Assembly (NCBI GenBank): GCA_029204225.1
Contig: CM055103.1
Location: forward strand, 131,001 to 195,000
Direction: 5' to 3'
Length of the DNA stretch: 64,000 bases
Source: Diphasiastrum complanatum
Taxonomy: Eukaryota > Streptophyta > Lycopodiopsida > Lycopodiales > Lycopodiaceae
The position numbers and the translations under genes were made by a program. Below the pieces are notes generated by a model. That model ran no database searches. It was not told the origin of the DNA and was given only the letters and a program-made list of their open reading frames with translations. Numbering within the stretch: position 1 is the first letter of the stretch; every line of letters starts with the position of its first letter. Shown one piece after another: positions 12,030-23,759 of this stretch.

Positions 12030-12041
12030 TGGTATCAGAGC
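12030..12041 (+). promoter_or_regulatory. copia primer-binding site
   Basis: TGGTATCAGAGC matches the 3' end complement of initiator tRNA-Met, the usual primer of plant Ty1/copia elements. Confidence 0.85.
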
Positions 12042-12414
12042 TACCGGATCTGCAGCAAGCTTGTTTGTTGGTGCCCTACCAGAAGAGGAGCTTCTCTACT
12101 TTTTGTTGTGAAATTTCAGATCCTGTTGATTTTTCCAAGTGGAGTTTGGATCAGCTTTTGTCTCTCTTTTCAGGTTGAAGGAGGGCGCCGATCAGAGATC
12201 TTGTAGGAGCAATTTGTGGCACCCAAAAATCAGAATCTCAAATCTGATTTTTATGCAACCAATTTTCAGCAAGGTTTGTTTGGAGGAGGGCGCCCAAAAA
12301 TCTGCTAAATTTTTGGTTGTGGTGTCTCCTTATCTTGCTATTTTTGTTTTCAAGATTGCATTTGTGTAGGAGGGTGCCCAAAATTCAGCAAACCCTATTC
12401 AGGGTTAGGTCAAC

Positions 12415-13164
12415 TTGTGGCTGAAAATTTGTAGATTCTCAGCAAAAGCCCATTGGAGGTCAAGATGTCACACTCAAAAGAAGAAAGAGAAGTGCCATTA
12501 TTGCAAGAAGTATGGGCACTTCATCAAGGATTGTAAGAAGAAGCTTGCGAAAGAGGCGAGTGAAGGAATTGATACTAGTGCTTCACTTTCTACTTTGGAG
12601 CAAGAGCTTGCAACTAGTGGTGATCTCTTCAACCAAGACTATGCTTTTGTGTCTAATATTGCTTCTACTAGTACTTCTACATCTATGAGGAATTCAGGTT
12701 CTATTTTGCAAGTTGCTGATTTTCAGCCCATTGAATGGGTGATTGATAGTGGTGCTACTCATCATATGACTTCTCGCAAAGAAGCATTCACTAAATTAGT
12801 GAAAGTGCAAAATGGAAGTAAGGTACAATGTGCGGATGACGCATCTTATTCTATTCATGGAATTGGAATAGTAGCCATCATTCTGCCTAATGGTGAAGAA
12901 AAGTACATTAAGAATGTGCTTTATGTTCCGGAAATCAAGAAGAATTTTCTTTCGGTTTCAACTATGTTGAAGCAAGGACTAGTTGTTGAGTTCAAAGAAG
13001 ATAAGTGTCTTGTCAAGGATCTTAAAAGATCACTCTTGATTATTGTTTCGGGAACAATGCATGCTGGCTTATTCATTATGGATACCTATGGGCGACGAAT
13101 TCCCTCTATGTGTCTTGTTGCTTCTACATCACAATCATTGGGGTTGGCTGAATTGTGGCACTAG
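12415..13164 (+). pseudogene. copia gag C-terminus and protease
   Basis: This frame starts after a leader that has lost most of gag. It holds a CCHC zinc knuckle (CHYCKKYGHFIKDC, about residues 27-40), which packages RNA, then the aspartic protease motif WVIDSGATHHMTS (about residue 104) and the pre-integrase start ending LAELWH. The frame stops exactly where the expected KRLGH block would follow, so integrase and reverse transcriptase are deleted. The element lies 3' of the PBS at 12030. Confidence 0.88.
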
Positions 13165-13169
13165 AAGCC

Positions 13170-13820
13170 TCTACCTCGTGGAGAGGAGCTCTTGATTTGA
13201 TGTTGTCTTTCAATCATCTTGCTATGTGATGTATTGATTGATAGTGTAAATCTCTTAGTGCCAAGAGTTTGTAAGTAGATCTTGATGGGTAATCTCTCAT
13301 ATTTATAGATCGGGATCTTCCAATGTAGCGTTGGTATGATGATTTGACGAATGGTGGGTGCATTTGTAACATCACCAGAGTAGGATGAGATTCTAGGCTA
13401 GTTAGTTTCTTTATTTCTAGTATAGATCTTATAGTTAGCTAGTTGCAGATCAGATCTAGTATGCTTTTTTACTTTCATTTCTGTATATTTCTGTTCTTTA
13501 TAGAGTAGATTAACTTTCTTGCTGTCTAGAAATGTGCTTTGTTGAAAATGGGTGTCTAGACTCAAGTTTCGGCAATTCTTGGTGCAAGAAAGCAAGAAAT
13601 CCAAAAAGATGGGTGTTTTCAAGTGATTCCAGGTTGAAGGACGAATAGGGGAGCCCTCTGATAGGCGGTGCTCTATACTACAAGGGAATCACACATGTTC
13701 TCGGCTGACTTCAGCAGAAGTTCGGTAGAAATCAGGACATCGCAGGTTCGGCCGAAACAGGGCCCAGTTCTTCTATCTCTGGTTGGTATCTAGGCTGGGG
13801 ATAGAAGAATCAACATACAG
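13170..13820 (+). mobile_element. possible gypsy LTR remnant
   Basis: Unclassified sequence ending in CAACATACAG before TTGGTGCCGTGTTGCC (13821-13836), which resembles plant gypsy primer-binding sites (TGGCGCCGTTGCC type). The LTR start is not defined. Confidence 0.3.
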
Positions 13821-13836
13821 TTGGTGCCGTGTTGCC

Positions 13837-14828
13837 AGATTCGGCACATAGTTGCCTATAGATAGGAGTCCTAGCCCGCCCAAATGTGGCTAGAGCAAAT
13901 TTTGAGGCCTTAGAAATGGCCCATAGAATAGTTTACGGCCTTCGAATTGGCCTGATTATACTAGCCGGCATGGCCGAGCGAGTTTTCCAATGTACTCTGT
14001 TACTTGCCTACTGTGTTTTTTAGGGGATCGGTTGCCTTGAAGAAACTCCAAGTCATGAGTGCTCGCCAGTAATGATACACGAAAAAAACCGGCAAAGAGA
14101 AAAATTAACTCGCAACAAATGGTCAAAAATGATGGGACAGGGTCAAGGAAACTGTGACAAAACTATAGGCAAGTCTCGGTGCAAGTCGAAGCGGCACACT
14201 AGTAGACATATCACCTCGACAGCTTAAGCCATGGGCCTTGGACACGCAAATGGAAATTGCAAGTAGAGGCCAAAAGTGTTACCAAAAATACCCTACCTAA
14301 AAGTGGTAGGAATTGACCACAAGTAGAAATGAGGACTACCCAATTAAGAAAAGTATTAAGGGAAGTACTTACCATTTACACCACCAACAAGTGCAAAAGA
14401 GAGAAGTGGCTCACACATGTGGTACCCCTATACCCACCATGACTCCAACCCATCTTTCTAAAAGGGGAAGGGTACCACTTGTGGTCAAATCACAACTAAG
14501 AGCCATGTACAAGAGAAGACAATTTTCATGAAGGGCTTGAAGAATGAAAACATGACATTTTGAAGGGGAAGGTGTGAGAGATGCCTAAAAAAGAGAGCAA
14601 TATTCTTGAACGTGAGAGTGTTGCATGCTGGAGAGAGAATTTTTGTTTTGTATGAAGAGAGGATGTAGTGATTTATTTGAGTGAAAGCCCTTTGGGAGAG
14701 TATGAGAGGGTGAGGACGCTATGTGGATAATGAGGATGATTGTTGCTTTCCGATGGTGAGAGTTCATTGGTGAATAACATCCTCCCTATTGCTTACCAGT
14801 CTTGCAATGCCATCGGGAATTTCTCCTA
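13837..14828. other. no gene seen; probable retrotransposon leader
   Basis: No open frame of note. It follows a gypsy-like primer-binding site and precedes an opposite-strand copia remnant, so it is likely an untranslated leader or decayed internal sequence. Confidence 0.35.
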
Positions 14829-15621
14829 TCAATCTAGTTTGAACAACTTCCCTTGCCTTTTACCTTTTCCAATCAAGACATCCTTCCTTTTGATCAAACA
14901 AGCATCTCCATCAAACTCCACCTTGAGGCCCTTACTTAGCATTTGACTCACACTAAGCAAATTCTTGGTAATAGATGGAATAAACAAGACATCCTCCATG
15001 AACATTCCTATTTGTAGAGAGAGAAATAGGAATTTTGCCAATCCCTTTGATTGCACACTCACCATCATTGGCCATGTAGATCACCCTCGTCATCTCCATA
15101 TGCCAACAAAGAAGTGAAGTACTCTTTGTAAAAGGTCATGTGTGAGCTTGCTCCATTATCAATCCACTAAGGATCTAGATCTCCATCATTAGTAAGCATA
15201 CATGAAGACATCACAAAAGCATCATCATTTGCGTCTTGAACATCCAAATCATCCTCATCAAAAGTAAGATTACCTTGCTTGTCTCCTTGATCTCTCTTCT
15301 TCTTGTAGCACTCACTTGCAAAGTGTCCTTTGATGCCACAATAGAAGCACTTGAGCTTTGATCTATCCTTCTTTTTGCCACTTGAAGAAGCATCCACTTG
15401 ATCTTGCCCTTTAGACACTTACTTTTGGTTTTGCCCTTGAATTTGCCCTTTGTGAACATAGCATCCTCTTGAAGTGTCGATGTAGATCCACCTCTTGCTT
15501 GAAGCCTATATTCCTCATTGATCAAGATCTCTTGAAGATCCATCAAACTTGGCAAAGTCTTTTGAATAGCTTTACTTTGAACAATGTTAGCATGAGCATC
15601 CAACAAGCCATTAAGAATCAC
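14829..15621 (-). pseudogene. copia gag-protease remnant
   Basis: Minus-strand pieces read in order: a gag C-terminal block (MILNGLLDAHANIVQSKAI), a CCHC knuckle (CFYCGIKGHFASECYKKKRD) and a protease-like WIDNGASSHMT around 15165. Then come VLFIPSITKNLLSVSQMLSK and the lysine-rich strand before the GAG-pre-integrase block. Frames 15621-15211, 15418-15167 and 15068-14829 must be joined across shifts and stops. Note that the catalytic DSGA of the protease appears as DNGA. It is dead as a gene and belongs to a family different from that at 12415. Confidence 0.8.
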
Positions 15622-15639
15622 TTGAATAAGCTATCCTTT

Positions 15640-16040
15640 GGGTGAGTTCTAGAATACACAAATCCATTTGAGATTTCTGAATCATTTGCAATTGACTTGA
15701 GGAATTGGATTACTTGTGGTTAAAAGTTAATTGGCTGAATAAGCAGTGTGAAGAAATTTCACCAAGAACTGTTCATATTTCTATACTCCAACTGGTGTGG
15801 GGCCACCCAAAAACTGTGCAACCAATAGATCTTCTAATAGACCTTTACACATCACTTCACCTCTTCTTTTCAAAAGAATTTTCCAATTTCTTACAAAAGT
15901 TAACTGAAGAGACGACTATATGAAAATATTCAAAAAGTCATTAATAAGTGTCTTTCCAAAAAGAATTCACTCATTATATTTAGGACTTTTCCTTTGAATA
16001 ATTTCACTACGAGTGATAGTAAACATCTTCCATCTGAGAT
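15640..16040. other. no clear gene
   Basis: Short frames only; likely the decayed junction between two retrotransposon remnants. Confidence 0.3.
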
Positions 16041-16044
16041 CTAT

Positions 16045-16500
16045 TTATGCATAAGAGATAATCTGGGTTATAAGGAGGAAATCCACATAGTAGTTCAAAC
16101 ATTTTCTATACTCAAATTTTGTCTTCTGAACCAATGCCAAGAATTTTTGATTAAATTGTTGTACAAAACCAATTTGTTTGAGAGATTCGAATGATTTCTC
16201 ATAAAATCTGGTAATACTATCGATGCAAGCAATTTTGAATTGATTCCAAAGCTTTGTGTCCGAATGTGCTTGAGTATCCCACCATGCTTGAACTTGTCCT
16301 TGAAAGCACAATGAAGCGAAATAGATTTTATCTTCTTCAGAAGAATGGCGATGACGAAAATAAGCTTCTAATTCAGTCCACCAATCATCAATGCTGATTG
16401 AACTTGGTTGTCCGTCAAATACAAGATTGTAATGTACGATTTCATATTGTATTTCATCAATAGATGGAAATTGAATGTTTTGACTACAATGGTCCATCAT
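16045..16500 (-). pseudogene. retrotransposon gag (Retrotrans_gag type)
   Basis: A 151-residue minus-strand frame. It contains WWTELEAYFRHRHSSEEDKI, then FASLCFQGQVQAWWDTQ, and later FKIACIDSITRFYEK with QFNQKFLALVQK. The spacing of the paired tryptophans and the following helix match the capsid-like Retrotrans_gag domain of Ty3/gypsy elements. No zinc knuckle follows downstream, so only the capsid part remains. Confidence 0.75.
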
Positions 16501-16504
16501 TAAT

Positions 16505-17435
16505 GACTAGTGAAGACTTGTGGACTATGAATTCACCGTTTAAAATTTATTCAAAATGATATTTTACAAGCTGGTAAAATTCCTCTTCTCCACTCACTTA
16601 AAGATTCTGAGTCCTCTAAGCATAAAGTGGCTGTGAATGGATAGTGTAACAAATTAAAATGAAGTAGTAGTTGTGTTCAATCTGTCACCACAAACAATTT
16701 TTTCCTTTTTACAGCGTTTGAATCCGATCTAAAACGAAGATGATATGAAGATTTGAAAATTTCTAATGGAAACACGAAAAAAAACTGACTAAAAAAAAGG
16801 GGTCTTGAAAAATATTCAAAAAGTAATAATGACACAATTTTAATAGCTTAGCAGTGTCAGGCTCATCATTCTGATCACTTTTCGTTTTTACTACACTAAA
16901 AACAAGGAAGTTACGGAAGCTAAACGAAAAACTGGTAAAATGGATTATATCCAACTTAGAAGGGGGGGTATGAAAAAAAATCAAAATTGAATTCAATAAT
17001 TTTTTTGGAATCCATGAAACATTCTTGTGCTCGTAGAAGAATAGAAAGAACCATCAAAAATCTGAAAATTATCGGCAAACTTTTGTATTGGCTGCTCTTT
17101 TGGTGCATTTGGGTGCTCGTCAAAAATAAAATAAAATAAAATAAAATTTGTAACAACAGAATGGATCGTGCTAGAGAGATAAAAAAAGGGAAAATCTCAA
17201 CCGACGGAATTTAGAAAGAGATCGGAGGTGACCGACACCGACGGAGAGAGAGAGAGGAACGTAGAGAGAGAAGGAGGGTAGCGGACGTCGCGATGGCTTC
17301 GTAGAGAGAGAATGGACGTAACCAAACTTCAAATCCAATCTCGATCGAAGGAGTTGGAGGAAGTGAGAGAACGGGTAGAGGGTAGAGTGAGAGAAATCTC
17401 GATCGAATGCTAATTTGTTGGCATCTCAACCGGCG
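16505..17435. other. no gene; purine-rich segment with TCTCAACCGACG words
   Basis: GA-rich runs (about 17215-17400) and a TCTCAACCGACGG word at about 17197, with a variant TCTCAACCGGCG at about 17425. These words are the core of the tandem arrays at 53.5 and 61.8 kb. Confidence 0.45.
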
Positions 17436-17439
17436 TGAA

Positions 17440-17690
17440 GGTGGCTTGGTCCAAATGTCATTGAACGAATTGAAAAGGAAGCTGCAGGGATGAACAAACG
17501 ATCAAATTATATGCCTGGGTACTTGACAAGCTCAAAGCTGAGCGTGAACGTGGTATCACCATCAATATCGCTCTTTGGAAGTTTGAGACCATTAAGTTCT
17601 ACTGCACCATCATTGATGCTTATACAGGGCATCAAGATTTTATGAAGAACATGATTGTGTTGTCTTGACTATTGGTTTCACCACTGACGC
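17440..17690 (+). pseudogene. EF-1alpha gene fragment
   Basis: Conceptual reading with frameshifts gives [15 protein letters not shown], then shifted [15 protein letters not shown] and [20 protein letters not shown]. This matches the start of the GTPase domain of translation elongation factor EF-1alpha (ERFEKEAAEM...[14 protein letters not shown]...DAPGHRDF). About 80 codons remain, without start or end. The expected CPG of DAPGH is changed. It lies about 200 bp before an actin fragment. Confidence 0.85.
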
Positions 17691-17894
17691 TTTGAAGCTA
17701 GTATTTCCGAGATGGTCAGAATTGCAAGCATTCAATATCATGTGAAGCGGTTGCAGCATTAACATGTAGGCAGACTTCAATTTGAATGCATCTCAAGTGT
17801 TTCTCCTTTTGCAAACCGCATTGAAGAGATCAATCCAGAATGAAGCTGGTCAAGGTTTATGCAAACAATAACAGAGGCTGAATCTCATGTCTGC

Positions 17895-18012
17895 TATTTT
17901 GAGGTTGGATCTTGCTGGGCGTGATCTTATAGACTATCTGATGAAGATTCTGACAGAACGTGGGTACTCATTTTCAGTGGCTGCGAGCTGCAATTGCCAA
18001 TGATCGTGAAGA
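17895..18012 (+). pseudogene. actin gene fragment
   Basis: Reads [20 protein letters not shown] then LTERGYSF, which is the highly conserved actin segment [24 protein letters not shown]. The frame is lost on both sides. It is a short captured or processed piece, next to the EF-1alpha fragment on the same strand. Confidence 0.9.
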
Positions 18013-18295
18013 TGAGTGTGACTCCTACTTCACTCTGGTGATGACAGAATCGGATACTCCAAGTCCAAGCGAACCAGTATTAAGAGAATATGTCCATTAG
18101 AGATATTCCTAGAGCTACAGATGCTATAATAGGTCGGAAGATAGTTTCGTATGATTTGCCAATGCGAGCGATGAGAATCCACTGATTTATCTTAACACTA
18201 TAATTAAAGCATCAATTTCTAACTCACTGAGTTTGCGGATCCCAAGGCAATCCTAACCCTAGTTAATAAGTGAGAGGGATTTGGCACCCTGCGTG

Positions 18296-18966
18296 TGTAA
18301 GTCCAACCCGATGATCACATAGTTATTTGATTAATTAGAAAGTCAATAAAAGGACTTTAGGCCTTTTTGTGGGACTTTTAATGTCGCAGGGCCTAAATGC
18401 CAAGTTAGTGAATAAAGTTGGGTTTCCCTCCAATTTTGATGGTTACCACACTTTTTTAAATTTGAATAAAAAGAGAGGCAAGACTGGACCAACAGGATTC
18501 AGAGGCCAGGGTCCTCCTCTCTACTATAAAAAGGGACCAACTCGAGTTGTTCCTCATGTTCAATTCCTCATTTCAATAAAGCAGATTGGTTCTCTTTAGA
18601 AATGGATTGATGAATGTCCTTGCTCTTCCTCTCTTTTCCTCCATTTCTCATGCTTTCTTTGGATTTTGCTAATTGTTGGATTTGATCATTATTGGGATTG
18701 CTATTTCTTATGCTTTTTGTGAGAGAGAAAGGGAGAGAGAGAAGAGTAAGTTTCTATCATTGTTGTGGATTTAGAGTTAATGGATGTGGTGTTAATGCTT
18801 AGTGTTAATGGATGTTAGTGTTAGAGATCCTTCATTCATGTTGAAATCTGAACTATACTATCGCTCTCATGGGAACGAACCTACGCGTGACAACTAACTT
18901 CGTCTCTTTGATGCTAGATTGACTAAATCTTGGATTCGGGTTAGACAAGGAAAGAAACCCACTACA
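18296..18966 (+). mobile_element. gypsy-type LTR, copy A
   Basis: About 670 bp, beginning near TGTAAGTCCAACC and ending near CCCACTACA. It is strongly similar to 40175-40878. It contains TATAAAAAG near 18524 and AATAAAG near 18576, and shares long blocks such as AAAAGGACTTTAGGCCTTTT. Confidence 0.75.
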
Positions 18967-19299
18967 GACTTTCTCGTTAGAACCGCATCTAACTCTTCGT
19001 TGATCCTGAAGCAGTTGTAGAGCCAAACTGAACCGAGTTAGAAGTAGCCGAGTCGCGACTAAGGGTTTAGGTTTAGGGTTAATAAGGACTAAAAAACGTA
19101 GGGTTTAGACACTTTTAGGTTTAGGGTAGGGCTGCATGGAGGTAGGTTATGTTTTTTTGTTTTAAATAAAACTTCAAATTGAAGAAATCAAAAAAAATTT
19201 ACAAAGGACATGAGGCTTCAGAATTGAAAACTGAAGTGCTTCTCTCTCACTTGGAAAGAATTCACAAAAAAATTTCAAAATTCTGGCAATTCTAATCCA

Positions 19300-19800
19300 T
19301 CTCCACAAATTTGATCATAACTTATTCAATATTGATTCAAATCACACAAACTCAGTACCTCTGAAAAGCTAAAAACAAGCTCTATCAGGGTATAGTATCA
19401 GAATTTAATAGGTCGAATTAACAACAAAACTGGACTAAAAATTTTGAAGAAAGAAAACTAACAAAACTAGAGCTACAAATCAAGATTTGTCATAACTTTT
19501 TGAATACTTATCCAAATGACCTGCCATATGGATCAAATCAAAGCTAAGACAATGCTCTAAAATCCTATAGATAGAAATTATAAATTAAAACTCAGATCAA
19601 ATCTGAAAAATTCAAATCAAGTGAAGGCAAAATTCTAGTCACCTATTTTGATAGCTATTGGAAAAAGTGCAATAACTTTTGCATCTCTTATCCAAATGGC
19701 TTGAAAATTGGTGCAAATTAAAGCTAAAACAAAGATCTACAAATGTACTAGATCAAATTAGAGATGAAAAATGAAATTAAATGCTATAAATTTGTCTGAA
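19300..19800 (-). repeat. three degenerate repeats in a copia leader
   Basis: Three units of about 170 bp each carry ATAACTT, TATCCAAATG or ATTCAAAT, AAAGCTAA.A and a following CTATAG or CTA-rich stretch (about 19320, 19490 and 19665). They lie between a minus-strand PBS (19907) and no surviving gag, so they are most likely untranslated leader. Confidence 0.45.
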
Positions 19801-19906
19801 AAGAACTGAAAAACTCAAAGTTAAAAACTAGCAAAAAGAAAACTACAAAAACAATCATCAACTCTGATGGAATCCTCATAGAATCATCATGAATCATGGA
19901 TCTATA

Positions 19907-19917
19907 CTCTGATACCA
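19907..19917 (-). promoter_or_regulatory. copia primer-binding site
   Basis: Reverse complement reads TGGTATCAGAG, the initiator-tRNA primer site, placed just downstream (minus strand) of an LTR. Confidence 0.75.
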
Positions 19918-20407
19918 AGAAATGTCATGTGCCAAATCTAAGCCAATAGCAATTACAATGGAAGTAAAGCCAAGAGCAAGAAAAGTACAAAGCATTGAAG
20001 ATAGCATAAGCATAGAAAGCTAGAAACAATGAGATCTCAATGGAATCACATTAGCAATAAAAGAAAGAGTAAAATCAATGGAAATGGAGCATTGATTCAT
20101 GTGAATAGGGCACATGAGACCTAGCAATGGAAATCCATATGGCTCACATTTACAAGGAAGCTAGAAGCTCTCACTTGCAAATGAGCCAAAAGATTCACAA
20201 AATGATGTCTCTTGATTAGTTATAGACAATGCTCTTACTTAGCTTAACTTAACTATCTTGAGGGATAGTTAGCCCTTGTTAAGTACTATTCAAACTACAT
20301 TGGGCCCTTGTTGGCCTGTTATCCTTCTTAATTACTTTGGAGGGCCTAAAGAGGGAACCGCCTTGTTCTTAAGTCTAATAGCTCCTTTTGGGCCTACAAA
20401 GCTTACA
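19918..20407 (-). mobile_element. copia LTR followed by its PBS
   Basis: On the minus strand the segment starts TGTAAGCTTTGTAGGCCC and ends at the PBS at 19907. It directly follows a truncated integrase (about 20434-20560), without a polypurine tract. Confidence 0.55.
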
Positions 20408-20433
20408 ATGGATTTTTTGATGCATTGATAAGC

Positions 20434-22131
20434 ACTAATGTACTAGTAGTACATGACAAGCTTCACCCCAATATTCAATAGGCAAAGAAGCTTCAACTTG
20501 AATTGCTTTAGCACATTCACATAAAGATCTGTTTTTCCTCTCAGCAACTCCATTTTGAGATGGAACCAAGGGAGTTGGCTCAATTGGTTAACGCTTGACA
20601 TCCAAAGTTTCTTTGGTCTCAGGTTCGAGCCTCCCCTTGGAAACCAAGAAGCATTTTGAGATGGAGAATAAGCACAAGAAAACTCTCTCTTTATGAGATT
20701 TCAAGCCTCACAAGGCTTAAAATCTTTGGAAAGAGATTTTGGAAGACCAATTGCCTTCATTTTCTTGACCATAGAAGACATAGATTTAAAGTTAGGATGC
20801 CCTAATATTCTATGCCAAAACTCCTCCTTAGATAACAAAGCAACTTCACAAAGATTTGCATTCTCATAAGAATTCAACTTAAAAATTCCACCACATCTAG
20901 ATCCATCAGCTAGGATCTCATCATTTTTCTTGATAAAACAAGTATTGGAGTTGAACTTTACATCACAACCATTATCAAGCAACTTTTCCACACTAATCAA
21001 GTTCTTTGTAAGTTTTGGAATGAAAAGAACATTAGAAAGTGCAAGAACTTTTGAAGAAGCAAGTTTCAATGGAATGTTGCCAATTCCTTCTATTGAGCAC
21101 TCATGATCATTAGCAGTGTAAATAGGTCTCTTAAGTCCGTTGTAAGGTACAATTGAGTCAAATGACTCCTTTGCACAGCACATATGTGAAGAAACTCCAC
21201 TATCTATGTACCAAGCTCCATCTTTCTTGAAAGGTGATGAAGAAAATCTGGACACCATAAGTGATTCTTCTCCATCATTTGCAACAGAATCTTCTTCAAT
21301 CTCTTTGGAGAGATTAGCTTGCTTGAGTTGGTTTTTCTTCTTAAAGCAATTAGAGGCATAGTGCCCCTTCATGCCACAGAAGAAACACTTCACTTCTTCT
21401 TCTTGGTTTTTGAAGTAGAAGAATGAGATGAATCATCCTCTTCACCATCTTTGTCTCGATCTTTGGCTTTGCCTTTGTTGGATGCTTGAGAGAACTGGTT
21501 CTTACTCCTTCCTTTATGGTTGTCTTTGACAAAGAGGGCTTTGTCACTTCCACCATGCTCGAGTTTGTTCATCCTGGAAAGTTTATAGCTTTGCCTAGAT
21601 TCTTCAGAAATAAGAATTCCTTGGAGAGTTTCTAGATTAGGCAACTCCTCCTTAATGGCAAAAGACTGAACAAGATTATCATAGTCATCTCTCAAGCCAT
21701 TTAAAATGACTTGAACTAGCTCATCTTGGTTAATGGTAACACCAACACATGAAAGCTCTCTATGTAAATCTTTAACTCTCAAAACATAGTTAGATGCACT
21801 CTCTTCACTTCTTTGGAAACTTTGGAAAATCTGATTCCTAAGAGTGAGATGGACTTAAGTGCATTCCAAGCTTCTTTGGCTGTAGTGCAAGATCCTATCT
21901 CTCTCAGAATTTCATTAGATACATTCATCTTAATGAAATGTAAAGCCATTCTAGCTCTCTTCCTATACTTAGGAATTTTAGCCTATGCTTGAGGCTCCTC
22001 CTCAACACCAAGCACAATGTCCATAACATCCTGGAGTATCAAAATAGACTCCATTTTGAACTTCCAAATTGAGTAATTAGAAGTGTTTAGTCTTTCATTT
22101 GCTTCTAGAAGATATCCTCCCAAAGGTGACA
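20434..22131 (-). pseudogene. copia gag-protease-integrase remnant, split by a SINE
   Basis: Minus-strand order: gag start at 22131 (MSPLGGYLLEANERLNTSNY), with the Ty1/copia gag block around WKFKMESILILQDVMDIV and a stop near 21983. Next come gag continuation 21782-21390, a CCHC knuckle (CFFCGMKGHYASNCFKKK) and protease core WYIDSGVSSHMCC. Then FIPKLTKNLISVEKLL and the pre-integrase block EEFWHRILGHPNF follow. After the SINE the integrase reads NGVAERKNRSLCECAKA. Several frameshifts and stops; reverse transcriptase is absent. A PBS at 22884 and an LTR upstream fit this element. Confidence 0.85.
20565..20651 (+). mobile_element. tRNA-like SINE, copy 2
   Basis: An 87-bp copy of the unit at 331-416, with a better B box (GGTTCGAGCCT), A box TGGCTCAATTGG and acceptor-like CCAAGGG/CCCTTGG. 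It is flanked by a perfect 14-bp duplication CATTTTGAGATGGA (20551-20564 and 20652-20665). It interrupts the copia integrase/pre-integrase region. Confidence 0.88.
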
Positions 22132-22139
22132 TTTTGATG

Positions 22140-22883
22140 AAGACTTCTTAGTTATTGGACTGCAATATGTTTGAGCTTGTTCCAATCAGACTTAAAGTTG
22201 CTGCTCTCTTTCACTATAGGTATTTTCAAGGATGTACTACCTTCCTATGTGAAACACTTGCAACTATATTTGAGATGGATCTCAAATATTCCACAAGACA
22301 AGTTATCTAGATCAGATACACAAAGTGGATTGAGACACTTTGGCTAGTTTGAATCCTACTTTTGGCATGTGTGAAATGCATCAAAAGAAAACACTATTGA
22401 TACTCAGAAGGCTCAAAGGGTGTTCAATTACTTCAAACTTAGTCTTGATCTTCAGTTTCTTGTGTAGGATGCTCAAAACAATGGATTCAGAACAAAACAA
22501 GGTTGAATCAAATCAAAATGTTGTCACTCGGATTTTGGACCTATCCTCTTTAAGAGCTTATAACTCTTGATAGACACATCAGACTGATTTGGTTTCCATT
22601 TCTATGGAAAGTACAAATCATAAGCTTTCCATCAAGGTATATCACCACTATCTTTGGATCTACAAGCAAGGAATTAGAAGGGACTAAAAATATTTGAATT
22701 TCACACGTGCAGAATTCCAGACTTCCGTACTACCACTATTCAGGTCTGAAAATTTAGTTCCAATTCGATTTGATCCAAATACACTTCAGAGAAAGTGAGA
22801 AAAAGTGCAAAATTGCTTTTTTGCTTGAATTGGCTCTCAATTTCTTGTACAATCAGAGATGCTAGCATGCAAAGCTCAATTTG
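22140..22883 (-). other. copia untranslated leader
   Basis: Lies between the primer-binding site at 22884 and the gag start at 22131 on the minus strand. Only short frames; no domain recognised. Confidence 0.45.
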
Positions 22884-22895
22884 GCTCTTATACCA
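22884..22895 (-). promoter_or_regulatory. copia primer-binding site (variant)
   Basis: Reverse complement TGGTATAAGAGC differs from the standard TGGTATCAGAGC by one base. The LTR upstream ends in TCA at 22896. Confidence 0.7.
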
Positions 22896-23590
22896 TGACA
22901 AAATTTCCAGATTCACACGTGTGGGGAATGTCCACAAGTATGATGGATCTAATTAAGCTTTGTGATTAGCACAGTAACCTGATTCTAGATTGATTAACAA
23001 GATCTAGTTCAGAAGATATGGCTTAGTCACAATCTAGCATGCTAACCGTCAGAATATGATAGAAATAAATCAATAATGAGCAAAAGTACAAGATATCAGT
23101 GTATTAGCATTAGCCTCAACACGAGTTAGAGAGGGAAAGATAGAGAGATAACAAACAAAAGTTGTGTGGATCCAAAATGGCATGAGATAGCTACGAAGCT
23201 TTGGTTCTTCATCACAAAATATGAGGAGAGCTACACATATTTATGAAGTTTGAGGTAGCTTAGGGTAGAACCACAATCATCCATCATTTAATGACATCTA
23301 AAGTGAAAACTAGAGTCTATGTGACATTTGTCACTTCTCATGCATGAAACTCTACGAACTTTTTCCAAATGTGCTAGTTCTAACTAGAAATGTACAAACC
23401 ATCATGCATGTGTCCATTACACTTTGTGCATGCCTTGCATGTCACTATGGATCACTTACAATTAATGCATGTGAATTGCCACGAGTTTCTACAAGCATAA
23501 TTTTGCTATTCTATGTCTACAAACTATATGCAAGTTGTACTCATCAATCTAGATATGACATATCCATGTAGCTCGAGTTCTATCTAGGCC
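22896..23590 (-). mobile_element. copia 5' LTR (outer end uncertain)
   Basis: Sequence upstream, in minus sense, of the PBS at 22884. It carries ACACGTGTGAATC near its end and an AT-rich CATAAATATG promoter-like word near 23240. The TG start could not be fixed. Confidence 0.4.
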
Positions 23591-23759
23591 AAACTTGGCA
23601 TTTTGCATTTATGAACAACGTACTTGCATGGTACAATATTTGTAGCAAGCCTAAAGTCAAGATGGATTATTTTTCCATTTCAACAGCTTTTGCTGCTTGC
23701 ATTGATGAACACTTCAAGTGAAGAGGAATGGTAAAGAGTGATGCTGATCCTAATCTCTA

